DNA of 64,000 bases from Heterocephalus glaber (Eukaryota; Chordata; Mammalia; Rodentia; Bathyergidae), in the NCBI RefSeq assembly GCF_000247695.1, contig NW_004624854.1, positions 4,786,393 through 4,850,392 on the forward strand, given 5' to 3'. A model generated the notes under the pieces. That model searched no databases and was not told the origin of the DNA. It saw nothing but the letters and a program-made list of their open reading frames with translations. Position numbers and translations under genes: made by a program. Positions within the stretch are counted from its first letter, which is position 1, and the number at the start of each line of letters is the position of its first letter. Below are positions 50,261 through 61,464 of the stretch, one piece after another.

Positions 50261-51006
50261 TGAAAGCCCACTCTAGGCAGTGGCCCTGACAGCTGCAGAG
50301 GAAAGACAGACGGCTGCAGGGGCGAGGACGGAGGAGAGATGAGGGGGACAGCTGAAGGAGGGCAGCCAGGAGGCCACCCCCGATCTCCGCAAAGTGGACA
50401 GTGGCCTGACAGAGCACACGGAAGTCAAAGTGGATTGCAGGTACAGGCAGGGCTGAGGTGTCCCGATGACGGACAGGTGGGGAAGAAGAAAGGAAAGCAA
50501 AGGTTTGCAGGTGAACAAGCAACGGGCGGTGCTGCCACCAGCCAGGGCCAGGAAATGGAGCAGTGGGCCACGCAGAGGGAAGCAGTGCCGCTCAGACGCC
50601 CAGGAGAAGCTGGAGGTGGTGGGCAGCTGGAGGGCCTACAGCTGGGCCGGGGTCCGGCTGGTGAGGGACACCCACAAGGCATCTCCAGCACACAGAGGGA
50701 ACTCAAAGCCCACCCGGTTCTGGGAAGCGGGGCCTGTGGAGGAGGAAGTCTCCGAGCCAAACCCTCAGAGGCACCGACTCAGGTGGAGACCAAGAGGTGC
50801 ATGGAGCAGGGGCGGAAGCCAGGCAGCTGAGCTCAGAAGGGCCTCGAGAAGCCAGATCCCTCTGTCGGGTGTTACTGATGAGGAAAGAAAGCGCAGGACC
50901 CAGAACCACCCCTGCATTTGGGAACACGGATGGCCCTGGAAAGAACTGCTTTAGTGCAGCTGGGGAAGAAAACTTGTAAGAGAGTCCACTAAAGGAAAGG
51001 AGACAA

Positions 51007-51096
51007 GGCCGGGGATGTAGCTCAGAGGTGCCGGCCCCCGCCTTGCAAGCGCAAGGACCCGAGTTCGATCCGGTACCAAAAATAAAAACAAAAAAC
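51007..51096 (+). repeat. ID SINE with perfect 16 bp target-site duplication
   Basis: Reads ggccggggatgtagctcagag, cccgccttgcaagcgcaagg, then gagttcgatccggtacc (two or three bases shorter than the other IDs at the 3' stem) and a mixed A tail. The repeat aaaggaaaggagacaa at 50991-51006 and 51097-51112 is identical. Confidence 0.92.
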
Positions 51097-53880
51097 AAAG
51101 GAAAGGAGACAATCAGGGATGGTAAGTGGATCCACCTTCCCCAGAGATTTGTAACAAAGGGAGGCGGCGGAGCGGTAGCTAGGAGACAGGAATCACGAGA
51201 AATACTGCAACCCTGTGCTGGTGGGCGCAGGAGAGGCAGGAGAAAAGGCTAGTGACCTGGCGGGGACAGACGTACAGAAGGATACCCTGGAGGGCCGAGG
51301 GGCGGGCGGGATGGATACCCGAGGAGGAGCCTGAGATGGGAGCAGACAGCTCAGCGCCTCCCACACGCAAGCGTTTACCCAACTGTCCACTCCCCTCAGA
51401 CTCTTCTGCGGAAAGGAGGCCCGATTCCAGTTTCCAGGATGTCACACAGACAGACCAACATTTCCTGGGCGGCAGGAAGTCAACCTGCCCGGATCTCAGG
51501 ACAGCTTTCTAGGCTGTCTAGGAGCGAGGTCTGCCCAGGCACTGTCCTTGTCTCTAGTTCCCAGCACGGGGCTCTTAAAGGCTGCAGAATTTCCTGAGAG
51601 GAACGTCTTTCTTATTCATCAAAGCCCTCTCTGGCCCATACCTGAGGTTATGTTAGTGAGGAGTGGGGTGCGCACCGCAAAGCCCGAGCCTGTGGTTAGT
51701 GTGCAGAACGTGCTGCCACCTCCCCACTTCCAAAGGGGCAGAGGGGCTGGAGACTGGGTTATAAACACTCGAGGGGAAGCCGAGCAGGGCACACGGGGCC
51801 CCAGGCAGATGGACAGGGACGTGTGGGGAGGCCCAGGTCCAGGGAGCCAGGATACCCTGCGCCCGGCCCCACCCTGGGCCCCATGGCTCTCCTATGGGAC
51901 TGCTCCTGACCTCATCCTTCACAGCACCCACTAAGGGCCGAGAAACATTGTCTAGTTCTGAGTGGTTCACTCGTGAGTTCTCAAAAAGGTAAGGAGGGGG
52001 CCACAGGGACCCGAGATTGTGGTCGCCTGGACAGACACATGAGCAGACAGGCGACGCGCTTGTGGCTGGTGCCTGCAATGGGCTGGAGCCTCTGACCTGC
52101 AACACCTGTGTTCACCTGCGTGCTTCGTGTCAGGACAGTGACCCAGCTAGCGCTGGAGAACAGCGGGTGCTGGGAAAGACCACATGCTTGGCGTCAGAAA
52201 TGATCCCAGAAAACGCACACCTGTGGTTAGTGACACGGACTACATCACAGGAGAGAAGGGAATTCCAGGTGCTGGATGACAGGTGTGAACGTCTCAATGC
52301 TGAGACTTAAGTGATTAGGTTTAAGACTGGGAAAAGAAGGCTACAGAATCTGTATGTTGCTAAAAATGGCTGCATTCAATGAACAACTCTCAATGCAGAA
52401 GAACACAGGAAGTAGCATTCAAAGTGGGTCTGTTTGCTTCCCAAACCACAAGCGCCTAAGAGGAAGTTCAGATCAAAGCAACCCAGAGCTGCTCAGTGAA
52501 CAGTCAGCGACGGCTGATCCCGAGCCAGTAACGTCCCTAAAGACAAAGCAGCTACACCTGCGTGGGAACTCGTGCGCGGGAGGGGACTCGATCTTACCGG
52601 AAGCTCTCAGAAACGCACTGGAGCACACACAGGTAAACAGCCGGCACAGGGGGACGGGCTGTCACCCACAGACACCAGTCTCCTCGGGGCAGACACTCCA
52701 CCCCGCCCCACACTGGGAACAAGGGCCGCAGGGGCCAGGGAGGGGCCCCACTCCACATCCAATCCACGCCAGAGGAGCCCCTGGGCTGGCTGTTCTGTGC
52801 CTGCTGCTGCCTCCCCAGGCAACTCCAGTTCTTCAGGGGCAGCTTGGTGTCCTGAGCCCGATTCTGCACCCTAGCCCAGAGCTATGCTGGCCTCTGATCC
52901 TCCTCCTCCCCTTGCTCTTCCCTCTCAATGTCCCTGTCCCCACAAGAGCATTCTGTCCTGGTCCCTTCTAGTCTAGACTGTGGCAAAAGCCCACCAGGTC
53001 CCTCAACCTGCCTTCTCCACAGGGGACCCCACTTCCTGCCCACCTAGGGACACTGAGTGCAGGGGACCTGAGGAAGCGCCCCACTGTCCTCAGCACCCTG
53101 GCCTTCTGGGGTTACTTGTTTATTGGTCATTTTCCACTCGAGGCTGTGCATCCACAGGACGAGTTCATCCGCACACCCTTGGCACCTTACACACACTGTG
53201 GACACTTAATAGGGTTTGGCAAAGGAAGGAACAGTTACTTCCACTTGGGAATTCTGGATCCCTGAGACAGGCTGGAGCAGGGGACACTTCCTGGACCATG
53301 GGGGCGGCAACAGGCCCCTGACCTGGGCACAAACTCGGGGCCTACTGGTCCCCTTTTCATCTGTTTCTGCCCCCGTCCTTGGTTCCCCATCTCCTCTGTG
53401 AGACCCCTGCCTGCTCTGCTGGGCTGTCTCCTTACACCTGGCTTTGCTGGTTTCCCACAGTGGGTCAGGACGAGGCGTTGCCAGCCCTGTGCTGACAAAC
53501 TCCAATGGCTCCCTAGGCCACCCTACAACCCTGTCTCACCACCCGAGTCCCAGTAGCTCACACGTACTTCCACAACAGCACCCCTCCCACCCCCCAAGTA
53601 CACCCCAATTGCAGTTCTCACCTGGACCATACACTAGGCTAACCCTCCTCACTGCCTGGGCCCCGTGCGCCCCTCTGATGAAATGATCTTCCAGATTTCT
53701 CAGGCCTGTCAAAGACCAGTGGCACTCTGACAGGAAATGGCCTATTTTACTCATATCCAGACTTTTCCCTTGGAGATTCTATCCTATACTGACAGAACAT
53801 GTGCTTGGCTTTACAAAAGCCTTTTCAAGATAAATTCTTTCAAGTCTGAGACATACATTTGGTGAGAAAGGATATAACCA

Positions 53881-53948
53881 GTTCCACCGCCTGCTTTGCA
53901 AGTGCAAGGTCCCAAGTTCGATCCCAGGTACCAAAAAAACACAAAGAA
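53881..53948 (+). repeat. 5'-truncated ID SINE with target-site duplication
   Basis: Begins at gttccaccgcctgctttgca, so the head and A box are missing, and continues aagttcgatcccaggtacc with an A tail. Yet agaaaggatataacca (53865-53880) and agaaaggataaaacca (53949-53964) flank it, differing at one base, so the truncation happened at or before insertion. Confidence 0.88.
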
Positions 53949-54899
53949 AGAAAGGATAAAACCACTAACTGGGGAATCTAGAAAATAGAATTTTGAAGAC
54001 TTCCTAGACATACTGGAAGCAGTTTACAACTAAAAAATGTTCCTGACGGAAATATTAGGCTGGAAGCACACCAACTTTTCTCCTTTAAGGAGCAACATGA
54101 TGTGAAAGAGAAATCAGTTGTGATCTCTTTCTGCCAAGAGAATATATTCTAAAAAAAAAAAATTGCCTTGAAAGTCACCCTGATAAAGCAGTACTGGGAA
54201 TACAAGTGTGACAGTAAAAAGGCAGTAGGTCAATTCATGGAGCACTCAGAAGCTGAGCACGTAGCAGGGATTTTTCCCACCATGGACCTGGCAGCAGGGA
54301 GTTTTCAAGCTAGTAGTTGACTTTCACCCAACAACATTCTTCTCCCAGCACAGCCCACAGCTCAGCACCTTGCCCCTTGAGGAGACACTGAAATCCACCT
54401 CTCACTGAGCCATGCCCCGGAGACGTGGGCACTGCTCTCGGAAACAAAACTGTCTCCACACAAAAAGCCTGCTAATCCGTGGTAGTCCAGAAGCAAACAG
54501 ACATCCCCAAAGACTGAAGCCAACATGCTGCTTGCCTTCTGCTCATTTTGACTGGGGGCAGTCATGCATACGTAGAAAGGGGCAATTCTAGGTATGTGCA
54601 AGATGGCACCATTACACAGGAGATGCTAATCCAAGATGTCTAACGCAGGGCGCGAGCGGGCGCTCAGATTCCTCCCTGCACAAGTCGCTCCTGAGGGTGA
54701 GACTCAGGCACAGCCTCACAGGTCTCCACCCGCACCCACTGCGCTCGAGAACACGGCTCCAGAGCTATCTTGTAAGAAAACCACTGGAAATCATTTTTTC
54801 TTTCAGAAAAAACCTCCCTCCCTCTGCTCTTCTCTTCTTTTTTTTTTCCTCCTAACAGATGGTATGAACAATCTCAGTTTCTGACTACTTAAGATGAAG

Positions 54900-54985
54900 T
54901 ATTATTTCCCTAATGGAGACTTATTTTGTTCACTACCGAGAGCACATGGTAAGCTCTCAATAAATATTTGCTCAGTAAATGAATA
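54900..54985 (+). repeat. L2 3'-end fragment
   Basis: gagcacatggtaagctctca ataaatatttgctcagtaaa and tgaataa match the L2 terminus (gtaggtgctcaataaatatttgttgaatgaa-type order). Confidence 0.6.
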
Positions 54986-57383
54986 ACTTCTCTGAAGCGG
55001 TAAGTAAAAAGCAAGCTAGATGGAAAAGCATGAAGCCCTGTTCTGCATGTGGTGTTTGGGGAGGCACTAGATCAATTAAACTTTTTCAAAAGTAAAATAA
55101 AAGGAACTTAATAAACAGCCATAGCACTATCAGAACACACACACACAACCTGTGAGAAAGCCCTTTCACATTCAACTGTACAAGAAACTTCTGCGAGAAT
55201 TTGCAATCTTGTTACAAGAGCTCTTAACACAAACACAATCTTATTAACAGCATTTCAATTATGCCATAAAGTACTGGCTCTGTAAAAGGGACAGTGTGTA
55301 GGCTTTTCACCCTGAACCCTTAACTCAAACTCTGTAAACTCAACCACTTGGACATTGTGAGATATGATCAGAAATGTTCTTTATAACATTTATCTGGTTC
55401 ACCTTGAATGTAGTAAAATAACAGCAGGACTAACCAGGACTCAAGAACACACAAGCGCTCTGGCAAAGCACACACCGGGCAAGAGCATATGGTCCTACAA
55501 AATCAGACTGCCACAAAGCTGGGGGTCAAAGGTTCCAGAGGCAGAAGGCTCAAGTCTGGACAACGGACATTCACATCATCAAAAGTTCTCCTGCTAATTA
55601 CTTTCGTGTTAAGTGAAACTAACCAGAAATTTTCTAAAGCCTTAAGTCATTTTCCTAAATTTTCAAAATTTTATGAAGTTTTCCATTTACAAAAAATGGA
55701 AAGACTGCTTGCTTGCTTTAAGTAACACCTGTAAACTAACATAACGGGACCACATTATAGCCAAATTTAAGGACATACGATGGTGCAATTTAAGGTCATC
55801 CTCCTGAGCTATGGCTGCAGGAAGGGCTAGTGGCAGATGCCACAATACATTCTTCCTCTAGTGGCAAGTTCCCTCCAGCAGGTGCTTAGATAGCATGAAC
55901 AAACAAACTGAATAAATACTTAGGGTTGAAGAGAACCACAAAAATAATATATGAGGTCTTTTACTAAAGCAGAATAAAATCCTCATTACACTGCATGGAA
56001 CTTAGGATAAATGCTTCAGTAGCCCACCAAGAACTGTTTGGTTTCACTGAACTGTCAGATATAATACAAACAAAATATAATGAAAAGCGACCTAAAATCT
56101 CTTTTGTTTCATAGTTATTGAGCTCTTAAAAGCAATGCACTGAGAGGCACCAAGATGGGCGATTTCCTATAGTGTAAAAGCTTCCCCTCCTTGAGACACT
56201 GAAATGCAATTAAGCATGGAAGGAGGGTACGTGTTAGAGCGCAAGAGTAGTTCCAATAACTGCGAGGCAGGACAGGTCTCCTGGACCTGCTCAAGACCAG
56301 AAGACAAGCAGATTGTACCAGTGGACACAGGGCTCAGGGTAGGAGCTGCTGGAAGGAGAAGGCAAGAATGGCTGAGCTTGGGAGTTGGTTCCATGAAGGA
56401 GCAGCGAATTTGGGGCTGGAAAGGAGACCTAAAAGCAGACAGCACCGAACAGTAGGCCAAGGAGCTTGGGGTTCAGGCAAATAGTACTGGGCATCGCATG
56501 AAGGCTGCTGGGAAGGAGAATAAGGAGATCTGATGGCTGAGGAATAGCTGTGTCAACTGCTGCAGAGTCAAAGGCGACCACCCAACAAAGGCCAGGGGCC
56601 CGGGAACGACATGTCCAAGGGGCGCTGTCCCAGGGCCGTTCCAACTGAACAGAAGGAAACTGAACACTGCAACCGCTTCCCCCCTCTCAGCCCTCCTCTG
56701 CTCTTTCCTGTCTTCGTCACTTTGAGGCAGTTCTCAATGAATCAAGATACAGGTGATCTGTGTGAAATATGCCAGGTTCTCCCTGGGATACAATTTTTTT
56801 AAATTCTTATTTTCAAAGAATTCTTTTTAAAATCACAATGGAAACACATTCCTTACACAATCAGAAAAAGTGTAGACTTTGCCACCTGATAGAGGCACAT
56901 TTTCTAGGGGATCCCACCCAGTGCCACCAGGCTCAAAGGCGCAGCTCTACAAAGGAGTCCAGACAAGGACGGGAGCTGGAGAAGGGGGTCCTGCTGAGTC
57001 CTGTGAGGGACAACTGACAATTGCTGTTGGAAGCAACTCAGGAAAGTAACCACCCTATTTTTATTTTATTCATGTATATTTCCGATTACTATATCTGAAA
57101 GTCAGGCACTTGCATAGAATATAACTTTTAAATTGGCTAAAATTCAAAGATAAATTTGGGACACTGTCTAACACTTCTTTTCTTTTTGTTTATATGGAAA
57201 TAATCTGGGTGTTTTTGCAGAAAAATAGAGAACAGCTCCAGTTAGATTCCAAATAAAATGTAGATAAGTTCATTGGCAAAGTTTTCAAGCATATTGTCTA
57301 AACTCCTCAAACAGTATTCTATTCAAACTGAAACCAAATTCTCAACATGGTTACAGGGAAAGTGAATCAAAAGTGCAAAGTCA

Positions 57384-57455
57384 GGGCCCTGGATTTAGCT
57401 CAGTGGTTCCAGTGCCTGCCTCCTGAGTTCGATCCCTGGTACCAAAAAAAAGAGA
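57384..57455 (+). repeat. ID SINE with internal deletion
   Basis: Reads gggccctggatttagctcagt, tgcctgcctcctgagttcg, then atccctggtacc and an A tail. About 15 bases between the boxes (the gcaagcgcaaggacc segment) are missing. Flanks aaaagtgcaaagtca (57369-57383) and aaaagtgcaaggtca (57456-57470) differ at one base. Confidence 0.9.
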
Positions 57456-57593
57456 AAAAGTGCAAGGTCATCTTAATCCATTATATCACAAAAATCCTGG
57501 GAATGCCAGGCTGGCCTTCAGTGGGGAACCAATCTAGTACAGATCCTGTTTCAAGATACCGTCAAAGATGGACATTCACAAAGAACAGTGCAG

Positions 57594-57673
57594 GGCTGGG
57601 GATTTAGCTCAGTGGTTCTGCCGCCTGCTTTGCAAGCCCAAGGACCCGAGTTCGATCCGCAGTACCAAAAAAA
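57594..57673 (+). repeat. ID SINE with perfect target-site duplication
   Basis: Reads ggctggggatttagctcagtg, ctgccgcctgctttgcaagc, gagttcgatccgcagtacc and an A tail. aaagaacagtgcag occurs identically at 57580-57593 and 57674-57687. Lies 130 bp from the previous ID, in the same orientation. Confidence 0.92.
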
Positions 57674-57855
57674 AAAGAACAGTGCAGAAAGGTACATTAA
57701 AGGAAGTGGAGAATGCCCCACCACAGAGGAGAAAGGGGTGAGAAAGAGCATGTAGGATGCTAGACATGTGTCCCACACCTCTTGTCATAACAGTTACTGT
57801 CATCATCACTTTACAGATGCCAGCGAATTATATTATTGCATATCAACCAGACAGT

Positions 57856-58005
57856 TATCCCTCACAACAATCCTATGCGTTGTAATCATCTTCCCATTGC
57901 AGAGAACAAATTGCTTCATTCCTCCGAGTGGAAGCTTCTTCAGTTTGCTCAGATGACAGAGCCTGTAAATGGGAGAGGGAGCCCTGGAACCCAAGTCCTG
58001 CTCAA
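57856..58005 (-). repeat. MIR SINE, antisense
   Basis: ccctcacaacaatcctatgc, atcttcccattgcagagaac and gccctggaacccaagtcctg are the reverse complement of the MIR body. Confidence 0.65.
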
Positions 58006-58751
58006 TGCACCTCAAAGGACTCTCCCCTTATTCCAATGCTGCTGAGCTTGGTGAGAAAATGCTGCTGACAGATGAGGCTGAAGTCACTCAGGTAATCCTC
58101 AGCAAGAGCTGCATTGTAGCTGGGACAAGAGCTACAGGTCTGGGCGCGGCGGGGAGGACGTCGAATTGCATCTGGGTTGGAAGGAAGAACTCTGGGGCAG
58201 AGGGAGGGAAAAGCACCCAGAGAGGAGGCTCAGAAAGTGCAGCTGATGGGGAAGGGGAGGCTGTGAAACGGGGTGGCAAGTTCACAGGCACTAGGGAAAC
58301 ATCCTCCTGCACCCACGCAGTGTTCTGTGGACCTGGGAAAAATTTTGCTTATTCCTGGCACACTGGGAATTTCCTTCACTTTGCTGCTGCTGGTGACTAT
58401 TCCCTTTGGGGGCGAGTGGGTCCATGGGACAGCAGTGCCATGCAGCCTCCTGCAGGACTCTGCCAGGGCAGGGATAAAAACAGATATTCTGGTGCATGAA
58501 CATCTATGTTCTAGAAGAGCCATCAATCAGATAACTAAACATCTTCAAGGTGGAGATTAAGTAGCAAAATAGAAGTCTGACTAGTGGGAGAGACTCTAGA
58601 GGTAAACTGAGGCCCGAGCACAGTTCTCTTGGAGGCCATGGGGTACAAGAGCACAGGTAACCCAAGGGTAGCTGAGTGGACACATACAGCACAAGGCCCT
58701 GCCACCCTAAAAAGGGGAGAACCCATTTCCAGGTGAGAGGAACAACTGATT

Positions 58752-58945
58752 CATACCAGGTTCAACTCCCATGAGCTATGTGACTCCGGACAAATTATTT
58801 GATCTTTCTTTAATAACTTCCACTTTTGTAATAGCATCTAACTCACAGATTCACTCTGTGAATGAAATGAGCTGTTACACTTGTATTTGGGGCCCATGCC
58901 TGCACATGGTAAATACTCAATAAACACCAGCGAGCATTAGTATTT
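58752..58945 (+). repeat. MIR SINE, sense
   Basis: ccaggttcaactcccatgag, ctatgtgactccggacaaat, aatgaaatgagctgttacac and cctgcacatggtaaatactc aataaa follow the MIR order from 5' to 3'. Nearly full length. Confidence 0.75.
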
Positions 58946-59027
58946 ATTATCAAAGATTATGATTTACAGTACGTAGTGAAGAAAGAAAGGAAAACATCTG
59001 AAACATACATCTCAGACAATGTGTTCT

Positions 59028-59160
59028 CAAACTTGAATGTACATCAACAATCACCTGGAAAACTTGTGAAGAATTAAAGAGAGAGGCTGAGGGACCAGAG
59101 TTTCCTGGATGCAGTTAGCCACGCACTCTACTCTGAAAAGCATGGCTTAAGGCCTCAATT
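59028..59160 (-). repeat. MER20-like hAT-Charlie remnant, antisense
   Basis: gttctcaaacttgaatgtac atcaacaatcacctggaaaa cttgtgaag then ccagagtttcctgga corresponds to one end and the middle of MER20 in reverse. The other terminus is not recognisable. Confidence 0.5.
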
Positions 59161-59225
59161 TAAAGTAAATACTTGGGCATCACATAAAATATTTCAGTGC
59201 AAGGGCTGAACAACAGGAACAATGT

Positions 59226-59362
59226 TATTTATTTATTTATTGTTTTGGTTTATTTAAGACAAGGTCTCCCTATGTAGTTCAGGCTGGCCTTGAGCTCACC
59301 ACAATCCTCCTGACTCAGCCTCCCGAGTGCTGGGATTACAAACATGTTCCACCACACCCGGC
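59226..59362 (-). repeat. B1 SINE, antisense
   Basis: A (TTTA) tail, then gacaaggtctccctatgtag, ggctggccttgagctcacc, gctgggattacaaacatgtt and ccaccacacccggc: the reverse complement of B1, complete in length. Confidence 0.88.
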
Positions 59363-59640
59363 AAAAAGGATAATTTTATAAAACCAATTTCAAATTTTCT
59401 TTTTCTTAAGGAACAAAATAATTCGATGACTTGCAAAATCTACTTCTAGAAGAAAACCAACCCCCAAATATTGCCATGTGCTACATTACCAGGAGAAACT
59501 AGATTTCACGGCAGTTGTATATATGTATTCCTTAATCCTGAAGTCTTTTTTTTATCCAAAGTAATACAGCCAATCTTTAATCAGAGAAAAATTCCTTCTG
59601 CTACAATAGGTAAGACTTCCTGGAGGCTCTTTCTCCTCCG

Positions 59641-59829
59641 CGTTTCTCAACCTTGGCCCTAATGACGCTGTGACCACACAACTCTGCATCACCGGGGGCT
59701 GCCGTGTGCGCTGTAGGACAACAGCATCGCTGAACTCCACGCACCAGCAGCGCCCTCCTGGCCCCAGCTGGGACAACTGAAACTGTCTCCAGACACTGTC
59801 ACATTTCTCCATGGCCAAAATCACCCCTT
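59641..59829. repeat. MER5-type hAT-Charlie element
   Basis: gtttctcaaccttggcccta, ggggctgccgtgtgcgctgt aggac, gcatcgctgaactccacgca, cagcagcgccctcctg and gtctccagacactgtcacat lie in the order of the 189 bp MER5A element as I recall it, and the span here is also about 189 bp. Ancient, no coding potential. Confidence 0.7.
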
Positions 59830-60205
59830 CATGAAAACTATCACTTTCACTAAAAAGACTGAAAACATCTTAAGCACAAGTTGGCGGCTTACACTGTTTA
59901 AAACCACGCCTAATATCCTACTGACCCATGACTTCTGACCCGCCAACATGTAAGAGTACACACATTTAGATACATTTCATGACAATGTAAGGTGTTCGCA
60001 ACGTCTCGCCTCTTCCCAGTGCAGGAGGAAAACACTATGGCGAACACGCAGCAAGGATGGCGGTGATGATAAACAGCACAGCCGCGCAGAGCATGTGACT
60101 TTCCACAAAACACTCTCACACAGAGTCCCAGCCTATTGTTTGGCCGCACTTCCCAAATTATTTTAAATCTGCATCCACAATTTATAACATTAAAAAAAAA
60201 AAACA

Positions 60206-60298
60206 GGCCGGGGATTTAGCTCAGTGGTTTCGCCACCTGCTGTGCAAGAGCAAGGACACCAGTTCGATCCCCGGTACCAGAAAATAAAATAAAATGAA
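60206..60298 (+). repeat. ID SINE
   Basis: Reads ggccggggatttagctcagtg, ttcgccacctgctgtgcaag, ccagttcgatccccggtacc and a tail of (A/T-interrupted) A bases. A and B boxes intact. A-rich flanks hide any target duplication. Confidence 0.9.
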
Positions 60299-61348
60299 AT
60301 TTTAAAAACCCAGGCTGTGCCTGCCCGGGCCCCGCTGCAAGTCACCTTGGGTCGCTTGAAGAACTGACAGTATGAAGCACTCAGATCCTGGAAAAACACT
60401 CAAATGCTCACAAAAGAGGAGGCAGGAAATGTTTCCGCCTAGGAACAAGGGGGGAGCCTGAGGCTCTCATTACACAGCTTGGCCCAACCCTGCATCTTTC
60501 TCTCTCCTTCTCTGTCAACAGCGTCAGGAGAATGTCAACAGTGAACAGATTCTTCTTGTGCAGCAGTAAACACAGCCTAACTTGAGAAATAAAGTTTACA
60601 GCGTTGTCTATGATAATGTATGAAGACTCTCCTCAATTTGGGGGGTTTTTCCATTTTTATTTGGCAAATCTGCAGTTCTAGGGACCTAGAAATCCAATTC
60701 TGCCACTGACCCACCAAACCTAAGAAAACCTCCCCCAGGTTATCTTTCTGTCTTTCAGCGCAGAAACAAAATTCCTGTGGTGTAAACTGACAGAATCACG
60801 CAAGTCAGCATAGCAGACGAAGGAATCACACAGGCTTTGGGAAGGGACCATTCACTCTAACAAAGGACCTTCTTGAAAACCAGCAAACGGGTGACTAACT
60901 TCAGGGAAGATAATTCAGTGGCCTGTTGTACTTACCTGGGGAACAACGTCCTCGAAGACTAGAAATCCAAGCATACTATTTTGGGTTCTTAAACACCATC
61001 ATATAACCCAACACTTGGAATCTTTCTTGGCCCCAAAAGACTGTGAAAATGCTGCGTGGCCTTTTAATAATAATAAACAATGCACATTCTGGTTTTATTC
61101 ACAAAACTAATTAGCAGCAGCTGCTACTGACACAGGATTTTTTTTTTTCTAACAAAGTATTTTACATACAGAAGTATTCTCCCTTTAAAGAAAATAGGGT
61201 AAAACATAACTATTAACATCTACATTACTTTAACTGCTGAAAAAAGAGACAACTATTTTCCTAGACTCAAAGGAGGTAGCTGCACACATCTGTCAACTAC
61301 ACATCTCTGGAACAGGAGAGAAACTTAGGGCTTTCATACCGTACTTAC

Positions 61349-61464
61349 ATGTGAGGACTCAGTTCATAAAAATTTCTATTCCTGTAATCTTCCACTTTCT
61401 CTGGAGAATAAATTGGTAGAGACCGGTAGGGGTTAACGGATATGACCACACTTCCAATGTACGT
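61349..61464 (-). CDS. MYO1B: MYO1B exon A: first motor strands and purine-binding loop
   Basis: This 116 bp exon begins in phase 0 with TYIGSVVISVNPYRSLPIY and ends two bases into an isoleucine codon. It carries the NPxxxxxxY purine-binding loop (NPYRSLPIY) that contacts the adenine of ATP, then the segment EDYRNRNFYELSPH. The acceptor on the minus strand is a pyrimidine-rich run ending tttacag and the donor is gtaagt. The first residue is about Thr46 by human numbering, so 45 N-terminal residues are missing and no matching exon appears between here and 64000. The Asp in KVEDY is Glu in the human protein as I remember it, a conservative change. A 29.6 kb intron follows. Confidence 0.95.

Larger units (their letters stand above)
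31738..61348 (-). other. MYO1B intron A-B (29.6 kb)
   Basis: The largest intron, holding half of the window. It carries nine ID elements, a B1, a 7SL-related SINE, an LTR, L1, L2 and MIR pieces and hAT remnants, all listed separately. Intervals without a named feature (about 31740-33320, 33665-36635, 36970-39175, 41360-43990, 45420-47530, 48415-49825, 51100-53870, 55000-57380 and 60300-61345) show no exon-like or recognised sequence. The GC-rich parts at 50000-53500 and 56330-56600 probably include decayed ancient LINE sequence. Confidence 0.8.
2588..61464 (-). other. MYO1B: MYO1B gene, interior part (nine motor-domain exons and eight complete introns)
   Basis: Myosin 1B is a monomeric, actin-activated, tension-sensitive motor that links membranes to actin filaments. 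Nine exons on the minus strand translate and join without a phase conflict into 299 residues of the motor head, roughly residues 46-344 if numbered as the human protein (numbering from memory). Exon lengths in transcript order are 116, 95, 105, 47, 64, 99, 104, 148 and 119 bp, summing to 897 bp. Every internal boundary is AG/GT. The fragment starts after the first coding exon(s) and stops before the switch II exon, so both ends of the gene lie outside the window. The nearest alternative is another short-tailed myosin I such as MYO1A, but the residues between conserved motifs fit MYO1B. Confidence 0.95.

Noticed and set aside
49788..50522. 244-codon minus-strand open frame, the longest in the window
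   Set aside because: GC-rich unique or decayed repeat sequence with low-complexity Ser/Pro/Leu-rich translation, overlapping frames on the other strand, and no motif I recognise.
52354..52971. 205-codon plus-strand open frame
   Set aside because: Unconserved-looking composition, rich in Pro, Gly and Leu, no domain, and overlapped by equally long frames on the other strand.
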